From assembly GCA_002077065.1 (NCBI GenBank), contig NAJO01000071.1:62001-126000 (forward strand): a DNA stretch of 64,000 bases, given 5' to 3'. The stretch comes from Cryoendolithus antarcticus. Taxonomy: Eukaryota > Ascomycota > Dothideomycetes > Cladosporiales > Cladosporiaceae. The first letter of the stretch is position 1, and each line of letters starts with the position of its first letter. Positions 51,352 through 62,873 of the stretch are shown one piece after another. The translations under genes were made by a program, and so were the position numbers. Below the pieces are notes generated by a model. It was not told the DNA's origin. It did not search any database and saw nothing but the letters and a program-made list of their open reading frames with translations.

Positions 51352-53758
51352 CGTGAGGAGGCTGTCCAGGGTTCGTAATCGTAGATTCTTGGCGGCGGAT
51401 TCAACAAGAGTGGATGTTCTCCGATGATGCGCGACAAAGGAGAACGTCCGACCTCAGAGTTGCAAGATTGTCGGCGATGACGGCGATGAAACGGCGCTGG
51501 CGTTCCTTCGATGCCCTTTCTTTACACGTTGTCGATTCGTCACAACGTCACGCGAATCTCGATGCGCCCCCAATTCTCGGCCGCGTACATCAGCCAGGCG
51601 GATCGTAATCAACGGATTCCTTTACGCCTACACCGGGTCGTCATCCTCTTATACTCAGAGATGTCACTGCAAACACGAGACGCAGCCTAGGCTCGAATCG
51701 CAAAGTGTTTGCACCGTAGCGCGGGCTCGGAAAGAGCGAACTGGAAGGAGCATTAGAGGCTCCTTCCGCATCAGGCAGAACCCTAAGACGTCGCACGACA
51801 AGTAGCAAGGGCATAAGCATCTCACTACGAGCCGCTTCACGCCGTTTCGCTACACCTCTCCACTTTGGCTGCGTTGCAGATTGTGATATCAGACGTGATC
51901 TGCTTGTGGGGCACTCCATTGGCTGCGAACTGCGCGATCGTCGTGGAATACATGCAGATGCTCCGATGCCGGCGGATACTCACGTGGCAGCGGCAGTCAA
52001 CGACTGCGCAAGCGTGCTTCTCCGAGCCGCTAGAGCCTCATACAGTACCGCTGACGAGGAAGCTGCCACGCGAGTGACAGAAAAAGCGAACCGCTCAGCG
52101 ATTTTCCGTGGTGAGGGACGCTGGTATATACAGCGCTGCAATAGCGAAAAGGTAAGTACGCTGTCGGGGAGAGATTTGTCTCCTCTAGGAGCTCTCCTAG
52201 GTAGCATTGACAAGGAATCGTTGTCACAGTGTGGTATATTCAAGCAATGTTACCTACGTGAGCTTCTCGAATGGTCCGCTTCGTTTGTCATGCGTGTGCC
52301 TGCGCAAGTGGTGCCAGCTCTGCTTCCAAACGTCGAACAAATCTTGCTTTTGGATAACCGAGCACATAGGGCATGGTTCTACGAATTTTCTGAACGTCTA
52401 GAGGTGGTTATGCTGCTATGTTATGAGCCGCGAGTGTTGTCTAGCTCTTATGCTACGGCAGAGAGAATCTCGTTCCCGAGAAGCACCTAGGTAGACCTGA
52501 TCTCTTAATCAGTCGTCACGCTATAGCGCTACTATTCCACAGTACTTCGGTAACAGTCCCAACGATGCAACCTCCAGAGGCTGTGGACAGCGGTGATATC
52601 ACGGCAGTGGAATAGCGTTTGGAAGCCATGTGCTTGTAAGACTAGTTGCACCGTAGACCATACAACAATCAACGACTCTGTGCTGGCTTGATCCCGCGAC
52701 TGCTATAGGTAGAGCTTATCCGGTCTCTAGATCAACTACGGATCCCCTTGAGTACATTTGAGCTGGCTCCTGCCTGCCGTCGTGCGAATAGGTGCTGAAA
52801 TCGCAGCCACGTTGAGGCTTGTGCAGGCTGTGAGATCTGATATGCCTTGTAGCAGTTACTCGAGGGGTGCAGAAGGCTGCGATAACGTGTCCAGCCTGGA
52901 CAATCGACTCGCGTCAGCGGTTGCAATGTCGAAACATTAACGAATACCATACTCGATGAGGGCTCTTGCAAGTCCTGCAGTACGATGATGTTGCCGGTCG
53001 CCAAGGAGGTGCGAACGTTCCTCAGGACACTGCCCATTACAATTGAGGGCGAAACAAAGACGACCGTTGAGAATGTGTCACTGTCAAGACTCCCGCTGTA
53101 GTAGTTATTCTATGACCTAATGCAGGATAGGCGTAGCTGTTCTCAAGTACTGCTAGCGACTGTCAGCTAGGTTGACCGTGTCCTGATTCTTGCGCTTCGG
53201 TTGATGGGCTGGTCGAGAAGCCCGACACCCTCTTGGTCGACATTTATCCCGGGACATGTTACGTGCTGCTGTAGCAATGGAGAGTGACCACATGTCGAAT
53301 CATGCAGTGTCGCCAGCCTGGTGGACTGGTCCTCGCCTCGGACACTGTAGCATGCGCTCGTGCTATAACGATACCATCGCGAGACGTTAGTCGCTCGACT
53401 CTGAGTTACTTAGGATTCCAGACACTCGTCTCGATGATCGTGGTGAAGGCCGTCATTCAATGATGTAGTGAACCCAAATTGCCGGGATGTACCTAGCAAA
53501 CACGCTAAGCACGCGTCCTGCCGCAGTGATCGTAAAACAAACTTTACGCCTGTCGTCACCTCTCCAGCCACAGGCACCGCCAACCCTTCCAATTCTTGCA
53601 GACTTGCTGTCCAACACAACACCATCTGCATTGCTTCTCCATCACAATTTGCTACATACCCCTCCTGTTGATCAGGAGCTCGCTCGAACTGCTCGCAGCT
53701 TGCTTTTTGATTAAGCTGATCGAAATTACTGCATACATAGGTGCAGTACACCAGCAAG
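51352..53758. other. Gene-poor divergent spacer
   Basis: 2.4 kb between the divergent starts of the F-box gene and the coiled-coil gene. The longest frame (51906-52490, plus, 194 codons) lacks recognisable domains and is not called. No RNA gene or repeat was recognised. Confidence 0.5.
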
Positions 53759-56700
53759 ATGCCGCCCAAACGCGCGAAGAACGCACCTCCGAGTGCAAGT
53801 CAGCCACTCCCACAGCGAGCGACGAGGAAGCGGAGAGCCAGCGATGCCTCTACTGCGTCGGAGAGACCTGCCAGCAGTCAAGGACTGAGTGTACCCGGGC
53901 TGTCTGCTCCTGCCAAGCGACGCAAGACGAAGAAGACCAAGACTGCTAGTGAGGAACCTGAGGTGATTCTTGAGGAAGACGAGCAGATGGAGGTGATCTC
54001 AGACTTGCCGCAGATGGACGGCACAGTCGAAGCTGTCGCACGAGTGGAGGCTGAGTTACTTGAGGAGAATGAAGCTGAAATCCCTCCGTCGAGGTCAAGG
54101 CACGTGCACTTTGGCTCAGATGAAGTTGCTGTCGACGGATCAACCGCTCAACATAAGACACCATACGCCGCAAAGACTCAGACCACCAAGATGTCAGTCA
54201 AGCGCCGTATGACAGCTTCACCAAGCCTCGGCGGGTCGAAGCGCTACAAGACCTCCACCCAGCGGACTTCACTTCCTGCCCACCTCTCCTTGAACGAGGC
54301 CGGCCAAACTCGCACTGTACAGGAGCACCACTTTGCAAGCCTCCGCGAAGTTCTCGATGAGCGCATCCGCCACCTTCAAAGTCAGCATGGCGAGCAGAAG
54401 AAGCTGGGCAAGCTCGATCAGCATACGCGGGCTACACTGAAGGAGCTGGATGAACTCCGCATCGAGACCCAGGAAAAGGAGAAGCGGATCAAGGAACTGA
54501 TTCTGGAGCTCGAGACCGACGAAGACGATGAGGTGGATCTTGATCGTCACCAGGCCGTTGAGGCTGAGATTGCGCGCCTTCGCCACGATGTCCTTGCCAA
54601 CCGTGCTCGCGGACACATTGATAGCTTGCCCGATAATGACATGATGGTCATCGACAGCCAGCAGGAGGTGTCATACCCACAGCTTGCTGGTGATGGTCCC
54701 GAGCCAGTCACTCCAACTGCGGTAGGCAAGAGGACGAGCATCCGCCAATCGCAAGACATCGTTGTTACCAACGGCAGACGCACCTCAGGTCAGGGATTGA
54801 CCGATGCTGAGCGCCGCACTTTTGAGGATACCATCGTCGTTCTTGCGCAGGAAGCGAATGATGCAAAGACACAGCTGCGTCTCGAGACGATCGGCTTGCA
54901 GGCTCTTGGTTTCTCTGCTGGCGACGTACAGCCGTCCATCATTATTCAGGCCATACGCGAGTCTTTCGAGAGCATTCGCGAGAAGATGTACGCCAGATTT
55001 CCCGATAGTGTGCCGGAGGATACGACAAATGCAGATCTGCTCCAGATTCTCTTTGCCAATAGCACAGAGTTCGCGGACAGACTCGTTGATCAGGATCGGG
55101 ACTTCCAGCGCCAAATCGCACATTCAACCGACCTCCAAGTCCAGGTTGATAAGCTTATCGACCATCTCGCCGCAGCTGAGATCCGTATCGACACACTGCA
55201 AGCGCAATGGAAGCAACTGGACGAGCTATCCGATATCAAGGAGCGCGATATCGAGGAGCTTGAGGAACAGCTGGCGATCGCTGAAGAGCAGCGTGATGAC
55301 TTGGCTGCGAAGCTCAAGGAGAAGCACGATCAGCTCACCATCCTCGAGGCGGACAATATCAGCCTCCAGCAGTCCCTCGACAAACTCAATGTGTCGCTCC
55401 AGGGCTACCGCGACGAGGAGACGAGACTTCAGATACTCATCACGAAAATGGAGACGGAGCACAATGTCACCATCACGAAGATGAACCAATCTCGCGAAGT
55501 AGACATTGAGGATCTCGAGTCGAGACTGGATGCTGAGATCGTCCTTCGCAACGAAGCTGAGAAACAGGGTGCAGAAAGGCAGGTCCTCATCACCGAGCTT
55601 GAAGCACACATCGAGGAGATCGCCGTTGGGCGTAATACGCTCCGCGAGCAGCTTGAACAAGCCAAAGCAGACCTACTGGTCGAGCAGGGCGTACGTGAGC
55701 AAGCCGAGGCGAGCGCTCTTGAAAAGGACGCTGAAGTTGCCGACCTCGAGACTCGTGTGGAAAAGCTTGAGACCGAGTTGGATCTGCTGGCCACCGAGCT
55801 AGCCGACCTTCGCAACTTGAACGATGCCGAGCGTCGTCAGCGCGAGGCGGCTGAGACCGATCTCGACGATCGCAACGCTGAGATCGAGGAGCTCAACCAG
55901 AAGCTGCACCAGCAGGGTGTCGAAGCGAACAGCCTCCGCCAGAAGATGTTCGAGGTGCAGCAACAGAACACCATTCGCTTGCAAGAGCTGGAGCTGCTCG
56001 CCTCCGAGCGTGACGCGCAGTTCCAGGTGGACATCGCTGACGAGATTGAGCGTCGCGAAGCCGCTGAGGGTGTCACTCGCTTGCGGGAGGTCACCATCGT
56101 TGAGCTGCAGAAAGACCTGACTACTTTGCAGCTCAGCATGGCAGATACCCTTGCCGAGCGTGACGAACGCATTGCCGAGCTTGAGATTGAGGTCGCTGAC
56201 AGGAATGCTGAAATCGTGCGTTTGCAGAACGATCTACGTGCTACTGAGAACCTCCTCACCGCCGAAGTCGCTCAAAGTGATCAGCGTCGTGAGCACAACG
56301 ATGCCGCGATTGTCCTCCTTCAAACCAACATCACCACTCTCGAGACCACTATCATCACCCTCCAACGGGACCACGCTCAAGTTCTCGCACTCCACGACTC
56401 CGAGACCGAAGATCGCAACGCCGCCATCGCGACGCTCAATCACACCATTGCAGTTCACCTGACCGAGATCTCCGACCTACAGAAGCAGAAGTCCGGCCTC
56501 GAGCATCGCGTCAACGAGGAAGCAGAGCAGTTTCTCCTCCTGCAAGCCGACACAGGCACCGAGATCGACTCCCTCAAGGACACAATCCGCGACAAGCAAG
56601 CCAAGATCCTCATTGTCGAAGAGAAAGCCATCGAAGCCGATGCGCGCTGGCAGGAAGTCCTCGACGCGCGTGACGAGGAGATCGGTAACTTGCGCGCTGA

Positions 56701-57103
56701 GGCACAGACGACGACTACTACAGTTGAAGAGATCACTGCACAGTCCGCGTCGCTCAAGCAGCGCTTCCAGGCTTACATCTACCGCACTGATGATGTCGTC
56801 AAGAATCTGCAGGCTGAGCTTGCGAGGGCCAAGGCCGCTGTTGACGCTGAAGGGGAGGCTTTGAAGCAGGAAGGCGATGATCTGCTGGAGCAGCTTGAGG
56901 GCATGGACACGCTTAGTGAGATGCAGGTCAGCAAGAAAGTTACGACTACGCAGACGCAGTCGTCGGCGGGTGCTTCGTCCTCGCAGCAGATTGCTAGTGG
57001 GAAGAAGGGTGCTGGAGGGAGGAAAGTGAAGAAGAGGATCTATGACTCTGGGTTTGGGGTCGCGAGCGATGAGACGGAGGGCGAGAGTATGGCTGCTTTG
57101 TGA
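53759..57103 (+). CDS. Long nuclear coiled-coil protein
   Basis: An intronless 1114-residue product from MPPKRAKNAPPSASQPLPQR; the frame opens six codons earlier (ATG at 53741), less likely. Residues 1-190 are disordered with basic clusters (RATRKRRAS, PAKRRKTKKTK) that look like nuclear signals. From about 190 to 1040 the chain is almost continuous coiled coil with heptads (LKELDELRIETQEKEKRIKE, LEEQLAIAEEQRDDLAAKLK) and a recurring DRNAEI-type unit. A break near 275-350 (SLPDNDMMVIDSQQEVSYPQ) splits it. The tail is basic, then GFGVASDETEGESM. There is no motor or ATPase motif. It may be a chromatin, nuclear-envelope or spindle-associated scaffold; this is inference. I do not recognise a named ortholog. 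Confidence 0.85.
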   Translation: MPPKRAKNAPPSASQPLPQRATRKRRASDASTASERPASSQGLSVPGLSAPAKRRKTKKTKTASEEPEVILEEDEQMEVISDLPQMDGTVEAVARVEAELLEENEAEIPPSRSRHVHFGSDEVAVDGSTAQHKTPYAAKTQTTKMSVKRRMTASPSLGGSKRYKTSTQRTSLPAHLSLNEAGQTRTVQEHHFASLREVLDERIRHLQSQHGEQKKLGKLDQHTRATLKELDELRIETQEKEKRIKELILELETDEDDEVDLDRHQAVEAEIARLRHDVLANRARGHIDSLPDNDMMVIDSQQEVSYPQLAGDGPEPVTPTAVGKRTSIRQSQDIVVTNGRRTSGQGLTDAERRTFEDTIVVLAQEANDAKTQLRLETIGLQALGFSAGDVQPSIIIQAIRESFESIREKMYARFPDSVPEDTTNADLLQILFANSTEFADRLVDQDRDFQRQIAHSTDLQVQVDKLIDHLAAAEIRIDTLQAQWKQLDELSDIKERDIEELEEQLAIAEEQRDDLAAKLKEKHDQLTILEADNISLQQSLDKLNVSLQGYRDEETRLQILITKMETEHNVTITKMNQSREVDIEDLESRLDAEIVLRNEAEKQGAERQVLITELEAHIEEIAVGRNTLREQLEQAKADLLVEQGVREQAEASALEKDAEVADLETRVEKLETELDLLATELADLRNLNDAERRQREAAETDLDDRNAEIEELNQKLHQQGVEANSLRQKMFEVQQQNTIRLQELELLASERDAQFQVDIADEIERREAAEGVTRLREVTIVELQKDLTTLQLSMADTLAERDERIAELEIEVADRNAEIVRLQNDLRATENLLTAEVAQSDQRREHNDAAIVLLQTNITTLETTIITLQRDHAQVLALHDSETEDRNAAIATLNHTIAVHLTEISDLQKQKSGLEHRVNEEAEQFLLLQADTGTEIDSLKDTIRDKQAKILIVEEKAIEADARWQEVLDARDEEIGNLRAEAQTTTTTVEEITAQSASLKQRFQAYIYRTDDVVKNLQAELARAKAAVDAEGEALKQEGDDLLEQLEGMDTLSEMQVSKKVTTTQTQSSAGASSSQQIASGKKGAGGRKVKKRIYDSGFGVASDETEGESMAAL

Positions 57104-57885
57104 GGAGGGCAGGGACATCACTGTCATCGGCTGAGGCTGGGTGGAGACGGAGAGGCATGGGTACGATGGGGTGATGGCATTTGTGATGCGTTCAGGGGCG
57201 ACGAAAAGCGCGGCATGCGCGGTAATCGGGGTGCAGCTACTATCGGGTAACAGAATGCTGGGCAGGCGGAGGCACAGGCTAGAAAGGCAGATCCTTGTAT
57301 CATTTCGTGGTCAACTCATCCTCCAACATTTTACTACGGGTTGCCCAGGTTGCCCAGGGATGACTGCTGCTTATGAACTCCTTGGTCGCCCTCGTGTGAT
57401 GTTGTTAAGCCGTTCTCGAGAGCTCTCGGCCAAGGCTTACTAAAAGAGCCAAGAGCTGAGTCAGTCCCTTCAACCTCGCTTCTGCTGGCGAGAGTTTGGG
57501 TCGGAGCTGTGGCGTGAGCTCGGATTCACGCCCGCCGAAGGATCTTAGTGATCCTTCGGTTGGGTAGTGCTGGGCCGGTCCGAGGTGTGTAGGCGATAGA
57601 GGTAGTACATGGATATCTCCTTCGTTCTCTTGCTCCAATTGTGTGGATTGCGACTAACATAAAGGGGAGGCGGTCGAGCGAAAGGTGCTGGGTATCGCAT
57701 CTACTGAGCATCCAGGAATCAGCAGTACTTACAATCAGGGTCGGGATTGCCGCGCCTGCGTGCTCTTACGGCTGTTAGACCTTCTCCCTCATCTGTCTTC
57801 GACTAGCCGTGCACTGATCTTCTGCGACCACTGGACGTGCGATCACCAGACGCCTCCGGCCAGACAGAGGCGCACCCCCTGCAAC
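57104..57885. other. Spacer with a strong hairpin
   Basis: 782 bp between the coiled-coil gene and the LtrA gene, both plus. It contains the perfect inverted repeat at 57535-57559 and a tandem GTTGCCCAG duplication near 57340. No gene is supported; the frame from 57685 is leader. Confidence 0.5.
57535..57559. repeat. Perfect 10-bp inverted repeat, 5-base loop
   Basis: CCGAAGGATC-TTAGT-GATCCTTCGG, about 430 bp downstream of the coiled-coil gene stop and 330 bp upstream of the LtrA start. It would fold as a stable hairpin in RNA or serve as a palindromic protein site. Confidence 0.9.
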
Positions 57886-60112
57886 ATGGCGAACACACCC
57901 ACCGGTCCTACCCAGGATCCCGAAAAGCTACCCACGACCACTTTCTCCACTGCTCATACGGACTCAACGCACAGCAACCCAAGTCACGACGGCACCATAA
58001 CCCCGACCCATCCGCACCACCACTACGGCTTCCGCGCCCGCACCAACATCCGCTCCTTCTTCCACCCCTCCGGCAAACGCATACACGTCGCCACAGATCC
58101 CATAGAAGCCGAGTCCCTACGCCGCCGTCTGCAAGCTCAGATCCCGACGGATCCCGCCGAGGAGTTCGACATCCTCATCTCCGGCACGCCAGAACATCTC
58201 GAAGCCGTCCGGCACGCACAAACGCACCATGAAGGCCGACGACACGAGTTGTCGAAACGGCACGCCGAGATCTGGACGCAATTCGCCGACGTGCAAGGCG
58301 AGCTTGACGCCCTGTCCGGCGAGCTCGGCCGCATCACAGAGCACGGCGTGAAGCTGGATGCGCATTTCGATCGGTTTGGGTATAGTGCTCACATCAAGTC
58401 TTATGATGATGCGAGTCCTAATGAGTCTGGGACTACGACGCCGGGACGTAGCAGCGAGACTACGAGTCTTAGTGGGAAGGAGGGAGAGGTGTATGCGACG
58501 CCGTTGAAGTTCTTCAAGGTGCCTGTTGTCAGGCAGTATTTTCATAAGGGAATTTTGTGGAGGGCTTGTGGGTATGAGGAGGTGCAGAGTTTTGAGGTGA
58601 AATGTTCTCGTAACCATCGTGGTAGTAAGTCGCACTGACAGGCATTGCAGCTTTTCGTTGATCTGCTATACGTCGGTATCATCGCCGTTAACGGAGATGC
58701 GGCGTCTGAGCATCCAACGTGGTTGAGCTTGTTGCAGTTCGTTAGTGAGTCGATCTGCCCCTTACTGGTCTGCGCATCGTTTACTGACATCGATGTAGTC
58801 ACATTCACCCTCAGCTGGAGTATGCTCCTGTCCCTCCACCCCTCTCACACCAAGACACTGACAAGTCCCCACAGAGATATGGAACGACATGGCCATGATA
58901 ATAGCCTGGTTCGAGACCGACGACATCTTCCAACGCCTCTCAGTCCTCTTCCTTCTCGCCTGCCTCTTCGGCTACACAACCAACATAGTCTCCGGATTTG
59001 AGCACACGTACTCCTCCCTAATCTGGTTCTACCTCACCGCGCGCCTCTACATGTGCGGCTACCTTGTCCTCTGCGCCTGGCTGATCCCCATGATCCGCTA
59101 CGTGATGATCTATCAGATCGCGCTAACATTCATTTCGTCGGCCATATGGATCGGAAGTATCTACGTGGAGTGGCCAAACCAGCTAGCGCTTATCTGGATC
59201 GCACTAACACTGGATATCTTATTTCAGGGAATGTACTTTCTCTTGGCGATCTGGCTGGAGCAAGCCGGTGGGAAATGGCAGGCTTGGGCCGAAGCCAACC
59301 TTGCTTTCATGCCAGCTCTAAACATCGAGCACCGCGTCGAGCGCACCTCCGCGTTCGTGACCCTGGTCTTCGGCTATACTGTCGTAGCAATGCTCTACCA
59401 AACTACGACTCCCTCCCTAGACGCCTTCTTCGGCAAAGCTATCTTGGGCCTCATCCAAGCCTTCGCATTCAACTGGCTGTACTTCGAGATTGACGCCTCA
59501 AACATCAGTCTACACGCCATTCGCCGCCACAAGTGGTCTACGATGATCTGGACGCTTTCCCATCTCCCGTTCATCATGTCGTTCGTGCTTGGTGGCGGGG
59601 CGTTGGCAAGACTGGTGCTTGCGACGGATACCGAGGACGCGCATGTGGAGATGCTGACGGAGACGTACCAACACCGCAGCGAAGAACACGTAGCGTCAGG
59701 GATCAGATGGTTCTACTCCGCTGGCTTTGGTGTGGCCCTCCTCTGCATGACCCTCATCTCGCTCAGTCATATCCACAAATCGCCTACGAACATCCGCTTC
59801 CCGAAGAAGAAACGTCTGGCTTACCGCATCGCCGTGGCGATAATCCTGATCCTCCTACCATTGGCCGAGAGCCTTAACTCACTGGAGCTCGTCGGTACCG
59901 TCACAGCACTGGTGTTATTCCTGCTCTTCTGCGAGTTGTGGGCATGTAGTTGCGCTGGGGCGAAGCTCGTCGGGAGGGACAAGCAGTGCAAGTACATGGG
60001 TGCTTGTAGGAAGAAGGATCTCATGAAGCTTGTACGGGATGGTGGAGGCGTGGAAGTACTTGGGAAGCTGAGTAGAGAGAAAGGTGGAGGGTTGGGCGTG
60101 GCGCCGATGTGA
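57886..60112 (+). CDS. Low-temperature-requirement A (LtrA) family membrane protein
   Basis: Four exons, 57886-58596, 58651-58744, 58799-58819 and 58875-60112 (introns 54, 54 and 55 bp), encode 687 residues. The third exon is only 21 bp. The first 237 residues are hydrophilic: His/Pro/Thr-rich, then HHHYGFRARTNIRSFFHPSG and a charged helical part, ending FHKGILWRACGYEEVQSFE. The membrane region follows: LFVDLLYVGIIAVNGDAASE (the LtrA hallmark E/D-L-F-x-D-L-x-x-V), ITFTLSWKIWNDMAMIIAWF, and about ten further hydrophobic segments. LtrA proteins are conserved in bacteria and fungi; a role in cold growth is known in Listeria only, and the molecular function is unknown. The C-terminus is cytosolic and basic. 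Confidence 0.92.
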
Positions 60113-60295
60113 TCTGAGTGAAACTCGGTTGTTCGACAGTTTAGCATGTCAAGTATCAAGTCGATCACAAAGCTGTCTCCATTTGGTATAATGCCTAATT
60201 CTCGATTATAATACGGTTGGACCGTAACGACCATGCGGGCTTGGTCCCCGCTCGCTTGCAAAACCGCCACAGACCCGTAGATCTGCGAAGCACGC

Positions 60296-61930
60296 TCATC
60301 TGATCTCCTGTTCACCGAATGCCGGCGTCGCCTCGAGCGCCGCTCCAGCTACGGTATCGCCTGAATTAGTCACGGGCGTAGCAGCGCCTTCCTGCTCAGC
60401 CCTGTGGTCTACTCCGTTGACCTTTGCTTCCATACCATGCGAGTCCTGGGCATTCTCGTGAGCATCTCCATTGACCACGGTCGCCTTCGCTTCATCCCCG
60501 GTGACTTTCTCCTTGACTTTGCCAGCGGCGTCCTTGACCTTGTCCACGACCTTGGAGCCAGCCTTGGCCACGCCGTTTGGCTTCGATGGAGCTGATCCCT
60601 TCTTTCTCGGCGGACTCTTGACCTCGACCTTGTCATGCACCCGGCTGGCTGAGGATGCCGTTGGCCTGGTCATGCGATCCAAGAAACTGCCATCTGGCGG
60701 TGCAGCAGGTCTCCGAGACGTGGCCTGGGAGGATCGAGACTCGGGCCGTGCGGGCGCGGCAAGGCTGCCTCGCGGCGTGGGCTTCACCGAAGATGCAAAC
60801 GGCTTTGGCCGAGACGGGAGAGCTTTCTGTGCCGGCACGGACGATTTCGAAGCAATCTCTGCTTCATGCCGAGCCCGAGATGCCGCGGTAGGTGCTAGCA
60901 GTCTAGAGCTGACATCTGCTGCCTTTATGGGCTCACGGGGCCGAGGCTTGGCCGTGGAGTCGTTGGTCTTGTGAGTAAGTGACTCGCGCTTCTCTGAGCT
61001 TGCTGCTCGGGCTACGGAGGCGGCTGTGGGTGCAGTCAGGGAGCTGCGACTTGCCTTGCGGTCAATGACACGGGCGGGATCCGATTTCGGTGAGCGCTGC
61101 TTGGCTGAGGGCGGCGACTTGGGTTGGCTGGCCAGGACTGGGGATTTGAGACTTGCAGGTACCTTGGTCGATGATTTCGTGGAGACGGAGCTGGGCTTGA
61201 AAGGGCTCTTGACTGCCTTAGAGGCAGCTGGAGCGGGCGTCTGTTGAGGAGTACTTCGGGCAGCACCTGCCTGAGCGTCAATTGAGCCCGATGATTCGGT
61301 CTTCAGCCGGTCAGGCTTTGGCGTTGCTGTCGGTTCTTGGGCTGGCTGCGAGTCCTCTTGACTGTTGACAAAGACATGTGACAGGCGTTGCTCGGACTGT
61401 GGAGCCCTGTCAGTGGCCTCTGATGTCTTGATAGGCTTGTTCAGAGTTGCGGGCGACTCGTTCTCGCTGGCGTGGTCCTTCGGGAGGCCGTCCGGCTTGC
61501 TTGCTGCACCTGTGCTGCCTGGCGTAGTCTCTGCCTCTGTCCTCTCTGCCGCTGGGGTCGCAGCAGGCGTGTCAACAGTACTCTCGTCTGCCTTCGTGCC
61601 GTTCCCAAAGATGCTCGGCTTCGAGGGCGTGCCATTCATGACATCCTTGCCGACCACACTCCCGTCTTCCGTCGTCGCTCCGCTCTCCCTCTTCGCGGAC
61701 ATGCTGCTCTCTCGTCCTTGTTCAGCCGGCACAGCCATATGTCCGCTTCTGTCAACACTGACAAAGCTTGCCCTCACCCTCGACAGCGGACTGCTGTTGC
61801 TGTCTCGACTGCTCCCAATTCTACAGATTGGTGATCGACCTCGAGTGCTGGGAGATGGATCTTCTTGTTGTTTGTTTTCGAACAGAGATCGTAGATTCCT
61901 CACTGCAGAAGGATTGCGTTCGGCGGACAT
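60296..61930 (-). CDS. Ser/Pro/Ala/Lys-rich orphan with triplicated short motif
   Basis: An intronless frame of 544 residues, low in hydrophobics and probably disordered throughout. The N-terminus MSAERNPSAVRNLRSLFENK looks like a short conserved motif. Three related blocks occur in the second half: SLTAPTAASVARAASS, LLAPTAASRARHEAEI and MTRPTASSASRVHDKV, each joined by basic, Pro/Ser-rich linkers. A Lys-rich, helix-prone stretch KVVDKVKDAAGKVKEKV follows. The high pI and repeat pattern recall microtubule- or cortex-associated proteins, but no family is identified. Ser/Thr-Pro sites are frequent (SPFKPSS, KSPPSAKQRSPKSDP), suggesting proline-directed phosphorylation. The end faces the LtrA gene tail-to-tail, 183 bp away. 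Confidence 0.7.
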   Translation of the reverse strand: MSAERNPSAVRNLRSLFENKQQEDPSPSTRGRSPICRIGSSRDSNSSPLSRVRASFVSVDRSGHMAVPAEQGRESSMSAKRESGATTEDGSVVGKDVMNGTPSKPSIFGNGTKADESTVDTPAATPAAERTEAETTPGSTGAASKPDGLPKDHASENESPATLNKPIKTSEATDRAPQSEQRLSHVFVNSQEDSQPAQEPTATPKPDRLKTESSGSIDAQAGAARSTPQQTPAPAASKAVKSPFKPSSVSTKSSTKVPASLKSPVLASQPKSPPSAKQRSPKSDPARVIDRKASRSSLTAPTAASVARAASSEKRESLTHKTNDSTAKPRPREPIKAADVSSRLLAPTAASRARHEAEIASKSSVPAQKALPSRPKPFASSVKPTPRGSLAAPARPESRSSQATSRRPAAPPDGSFLDRMTRPTASSASRVHDKVEVKSPPRKKGSAPSKPNGVAKAGSKVVDKVKDAAGKVKEKVTGDEAKATVVNGDAHENAQDSHGMEAKVNGVDHRAEQEGAATPVTNSGDTVAGAALEATPAFGEQEIR

Positions 61931-62873
61931 GGCTGGGAAGGAGGCACGGGTCAGTATGTTCTTGCCTTGCGATTATCCATCTGCAGGAAGTAGCATCCGA
62001 CTGCAGATTACACCCTGGGGATAGCGTCTCGGCAGCGATGCGATTGCAATCAAGTTGGCATATCGTCCGTCAATGTGCTCTCATATTCAGATAGCTTCGA
62101 ACCCCATCTTCTCACATTGAAGTAAGAAACATAGCAACTCACAATGACTTTAAACCTCTCTCGATCACTCATGCACACATGCTGCATCCATGCAATGTCG
62201 CGAAACAACGGATGCACTCCAGAACAGTTGGCCGAAGATGAGAACAGGGGTCCTGCTGGCTCCGGTACCCGTCGCTAGCTAGCCTCTCCTCCGCCGCCGA
62301 CATACACCTCTAGTCGCGTCTCCGAAAATCAGGGGTTCGTGGCGCTATGGAGAGTACGATACGGAGAACATCCGCGACCTGTAGTCAGCCAGCCAACCTT
62401 AGGCCATCCTGCCCACCCCCTCTTCTGGCGCTGCACCTCTCTTCGTCCACTACCAAGGCATCGAATGGTGGACTCGACATCAAGTCACGTCACTCTCGGT
62501 ACGGCCGGGTATCGTGGAGAGGCACACTGCTCCAACGCTCGACAGCGAATTGATGCGCGCCGCTCTCGTAGCTGCGACAGCACGTCACAAATCGCCACAG
62601 GCCTAGTCGACAGCACCACTGGACAGCTTCAATAGGCAAAGCGAGAAGCTTATTGTAGCTACAGCTTGCACCGCATGTCCCACCCCCTCTGCCGACTCCA
62701 TATAGCCGAGTGCGTAACGTGTTCAAGAATACACCTTGCGGCGATTAAAGCAGGCAGGTCCATTGCAACGAGCTTTGGATCACTTTCGCCGGCAGCAAAG
62801 GTATTTCTACTTTCAAGGTATTGGAAAATTGAGCAAGGCCATTGATCTCCTGCTCTTCATTCCTCTCGCAATC
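61931..62873. other. Divergent promoter region, orphan / second P450
   Basis: 943 bp between the minus-strand orphan start and the plus-strand P450 start. Short frames only. The open frame that begins at 62736 and runs into the P450 is judged to be leader because the membrane anchor starts at 62874. Confidence 0.5.

Noticed and set aside
51906..52490. 194-codon plus-strand frame in the 2.4-kb spacer
   Set aside because: No domain, no good start context and several competing frames; not distinguishable from chance.
58900..58925. B-box-like GGTTCGAGACC
   Set aside because: It is within the LtrA coding sequence (WFETDD) and has no cloverleaf partner.
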